64,000 bases of DNA from Tolypocladium sp. Sup5 PDA-1 (lineage: Eukaryota; Ascomycota; Sordariomycetes; Hypocreales; Ophiocordycipitaceae), in the NCBI GenBank assembly GCA_000750105.3, contig JPHH03000044.1:1-64000 (forward strand), written 5' to 3'. The notes beneath the pieces are model-generated. The model had not been told where the DNA came from. It searched no databases and worked only from the letters and a program-made list of their open reading frames with translations. Position numbers and translations under genes: made by a program. Shown one piece after another: positions 62,967 through 64,000 of this stretch. Position 1 is the first letter of the stretch. Each line of letters opens with the position of its first letter.

Positions 62967-64000
62967 TCACCACGCTATCACCTCCCAAAAATCGTCCCAC
63001 TCCCCATCCATACCATTCGGCCGCCACCGGAAGCAGACCTCTGCGCACCGTAAGCCAATCCGGGGGTATATCTCCGCCGAGTGAATGCGCCGCCACTCCG
63101 GAACCCGCGACAGGTCCCGGGCTGCCCAACTCCTGGGGTCCATGTCCGTAGGGCCAGTCGACAGCTCCGACCCAAGTCCCGGGTCTAGGTCCGGGTCCAG
63201 ATCCAGGCCGCGCTCCTCGAACTGCATCACCCGCTCCCCGACCCGCGCATACTCCTTGGCCTCCCACGCGCCCTCCGCCCCCGGCATCGCGTCCAGCAGC
63301 GCCACCGCGCGGCGCCGGACGCGCGGGTGCCGGCACTTGCCCGCCGCCACGTACAGCGAGTGCACGACGCCCATGTCCAGCGCGAAGCCGCGACGGGCCG
63401 TCCTCTTCGGCAGGCCGGCGAGCAGGCCGGCGCAGAGCGTCACGATGTCGAGGAACTGCGCCGTGAAGCGGTCGTAGATGGTTTCTTCGGCGGCGAGGCT
63501 CGTGGCCAGGAGGATGCTTGTCGTGAGGTACTTGACGCGGATCAACGCCGTTTCTTCCAGCTGGCCATGTTCCATGAACTGCGTCCCGGGAGCGAGATAT
63601 CTGTCCTGGAACGCCGCGAGGTCGTCCCCCAGCCCGCCCGCCCGGGCAGCAACATGCAGCGGCACAGACCCCGGCTCGCGATACCGAAAGTCGTCCGCCA
63701 CGGTCCTCATGAAGCTGAACAGGCGACTCGTCAGGCACGTCAGGTCCCGGTCTGCTTCTTGGTAGCCGCCCGCGGCCGAGGAGAGTGCGTAGGAGGACAC
63801 GCGGGCGGCGTCGAGCGCGGGGGATCGCTGGCCGAGGAATATCGTGACCTGCAGGTCGAGCCTCGAAAACGCCAGCGCGAGGTCGGTGTCGACTGCGAGG
63901 GTAGTTTGTTATTAGACGGGCCGTGCTGCCTTGAGAGGAAAGGGGAGTGGACGTACCCGAGCTGTGGTTCGCGTTGATGATGTTCAGCCCATGCTCCAGA
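62967..64000 (-). CDS. C-terminal part of a fungal transcription-factor-like protein (5' end beyond window)
   Basis: Two exons are visible: beyond 64000-63957 and 63892-62967, joined by a 64-nt intron (GTACGT...CTCGCAG) that completes a Val codon between NANHSS and DTDLALAF. The segment LEHGLNI...DLALAFSRLDLQVTIFLG, followed by RDLTCLTSRLFSFMR, is the standard signature of the middle/C-terminal region of fungal Zn2Cys6 regulators with the DUF3468/TF2-type domain. The end contains AEIYPRIGLRCAEVCFRWRPNGMDGEWDDF, also typical. The DNA-binding part must lie beyond the right edge. I can only say a nuclear regulator is likely; the target genes are unknown. The flanking beta-lactamase-like gene is convergent, not divergent, so coregulation is not implied. 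Confidence 0.8.

Overview
The window is nuclear DNA of a filamentous ascomycete (Pezizomycotina, probably a Sordariomycete). Evidence: genes split by short introns (mostly 50-82 nt, GT-AG with CTAAC/CTGAC-like branch points), GC-rich coding DNA, no operons, and fungus-typical families (Zn2Cys6 regulators, PDR-type ABC pump, patatin-NACHT receptor, DUF3669-like protein). Species is not determinable from sequence alone. Exon boundaries are my own reading of frame and splice signals; exon coordinates are in each entry.

Left part (1-11.2 kb): the 5' end of a secreted cysteine-rich repeat protein runs off the left edge. Then come a truncated amine oxidase, about 3.3 kb without a recognisable gene, two nucleotidyltransferase-like genes (one with an N-terminal lipidation signal), a calcineurin-like metallophosphoesterase, and a Zn2Cys6 regulator whose zinc cluster is split by a GC-AG intron.

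12.7-26.5 kb: a full-length PDR (ABCG) efflux pump diverges from the Zn2Cys6 regulator. Next is a 1462-residue NLR-like protein with a catalytic patatin domain, an apparent P-loop-less NTPase segment, an intact NACHT and a C-terminus without visible ankyrin, TPR or WD repeats. A Git1-like glycerophosphodiester permease follows.

26.5-41.4 kb: a 3.5-kb gene-poor stretch, a membrane-anchored PAPS-type sulfotransferase, an arylsulfotransferase-like secreted/membrane protein (with a 3' exon carrying a transmembrane anchor), a ZIFL/YCR023C-like MFS transporter and an atypical short-chain dehydrogenase.

41.4-49.9 kb is a decaying, accessory-looking stretch: a relic NAD(P)-epimerase, a frameshifted nucleotidyltransferase-like gene, a second metallophosphoesterase paralogous to the first, a DUF3669-like gene, AT/TA-rich islands that look RIP-affected, and the C-terminal half of an MFS drug transporter.

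49.9-64 kb: indoleamine 2,3-dioxygenase, a DUF7025-type AAA+ ATPase, a glutathione S-transferase, a BTB/POZ protein, a secreted lactonase-fold beta-propeller, a secreted beta-lactamase-like serine hydrolase with a poly-C frameshift, and the 3' end of a second fungal transcription factor that leaves the right edge.

Most interesting points: the unusual NLR architecture, a recurring nucleotidyltransferase/metallophosphoesterase neighbourhood at two loci, and three independent GC-AG introns.
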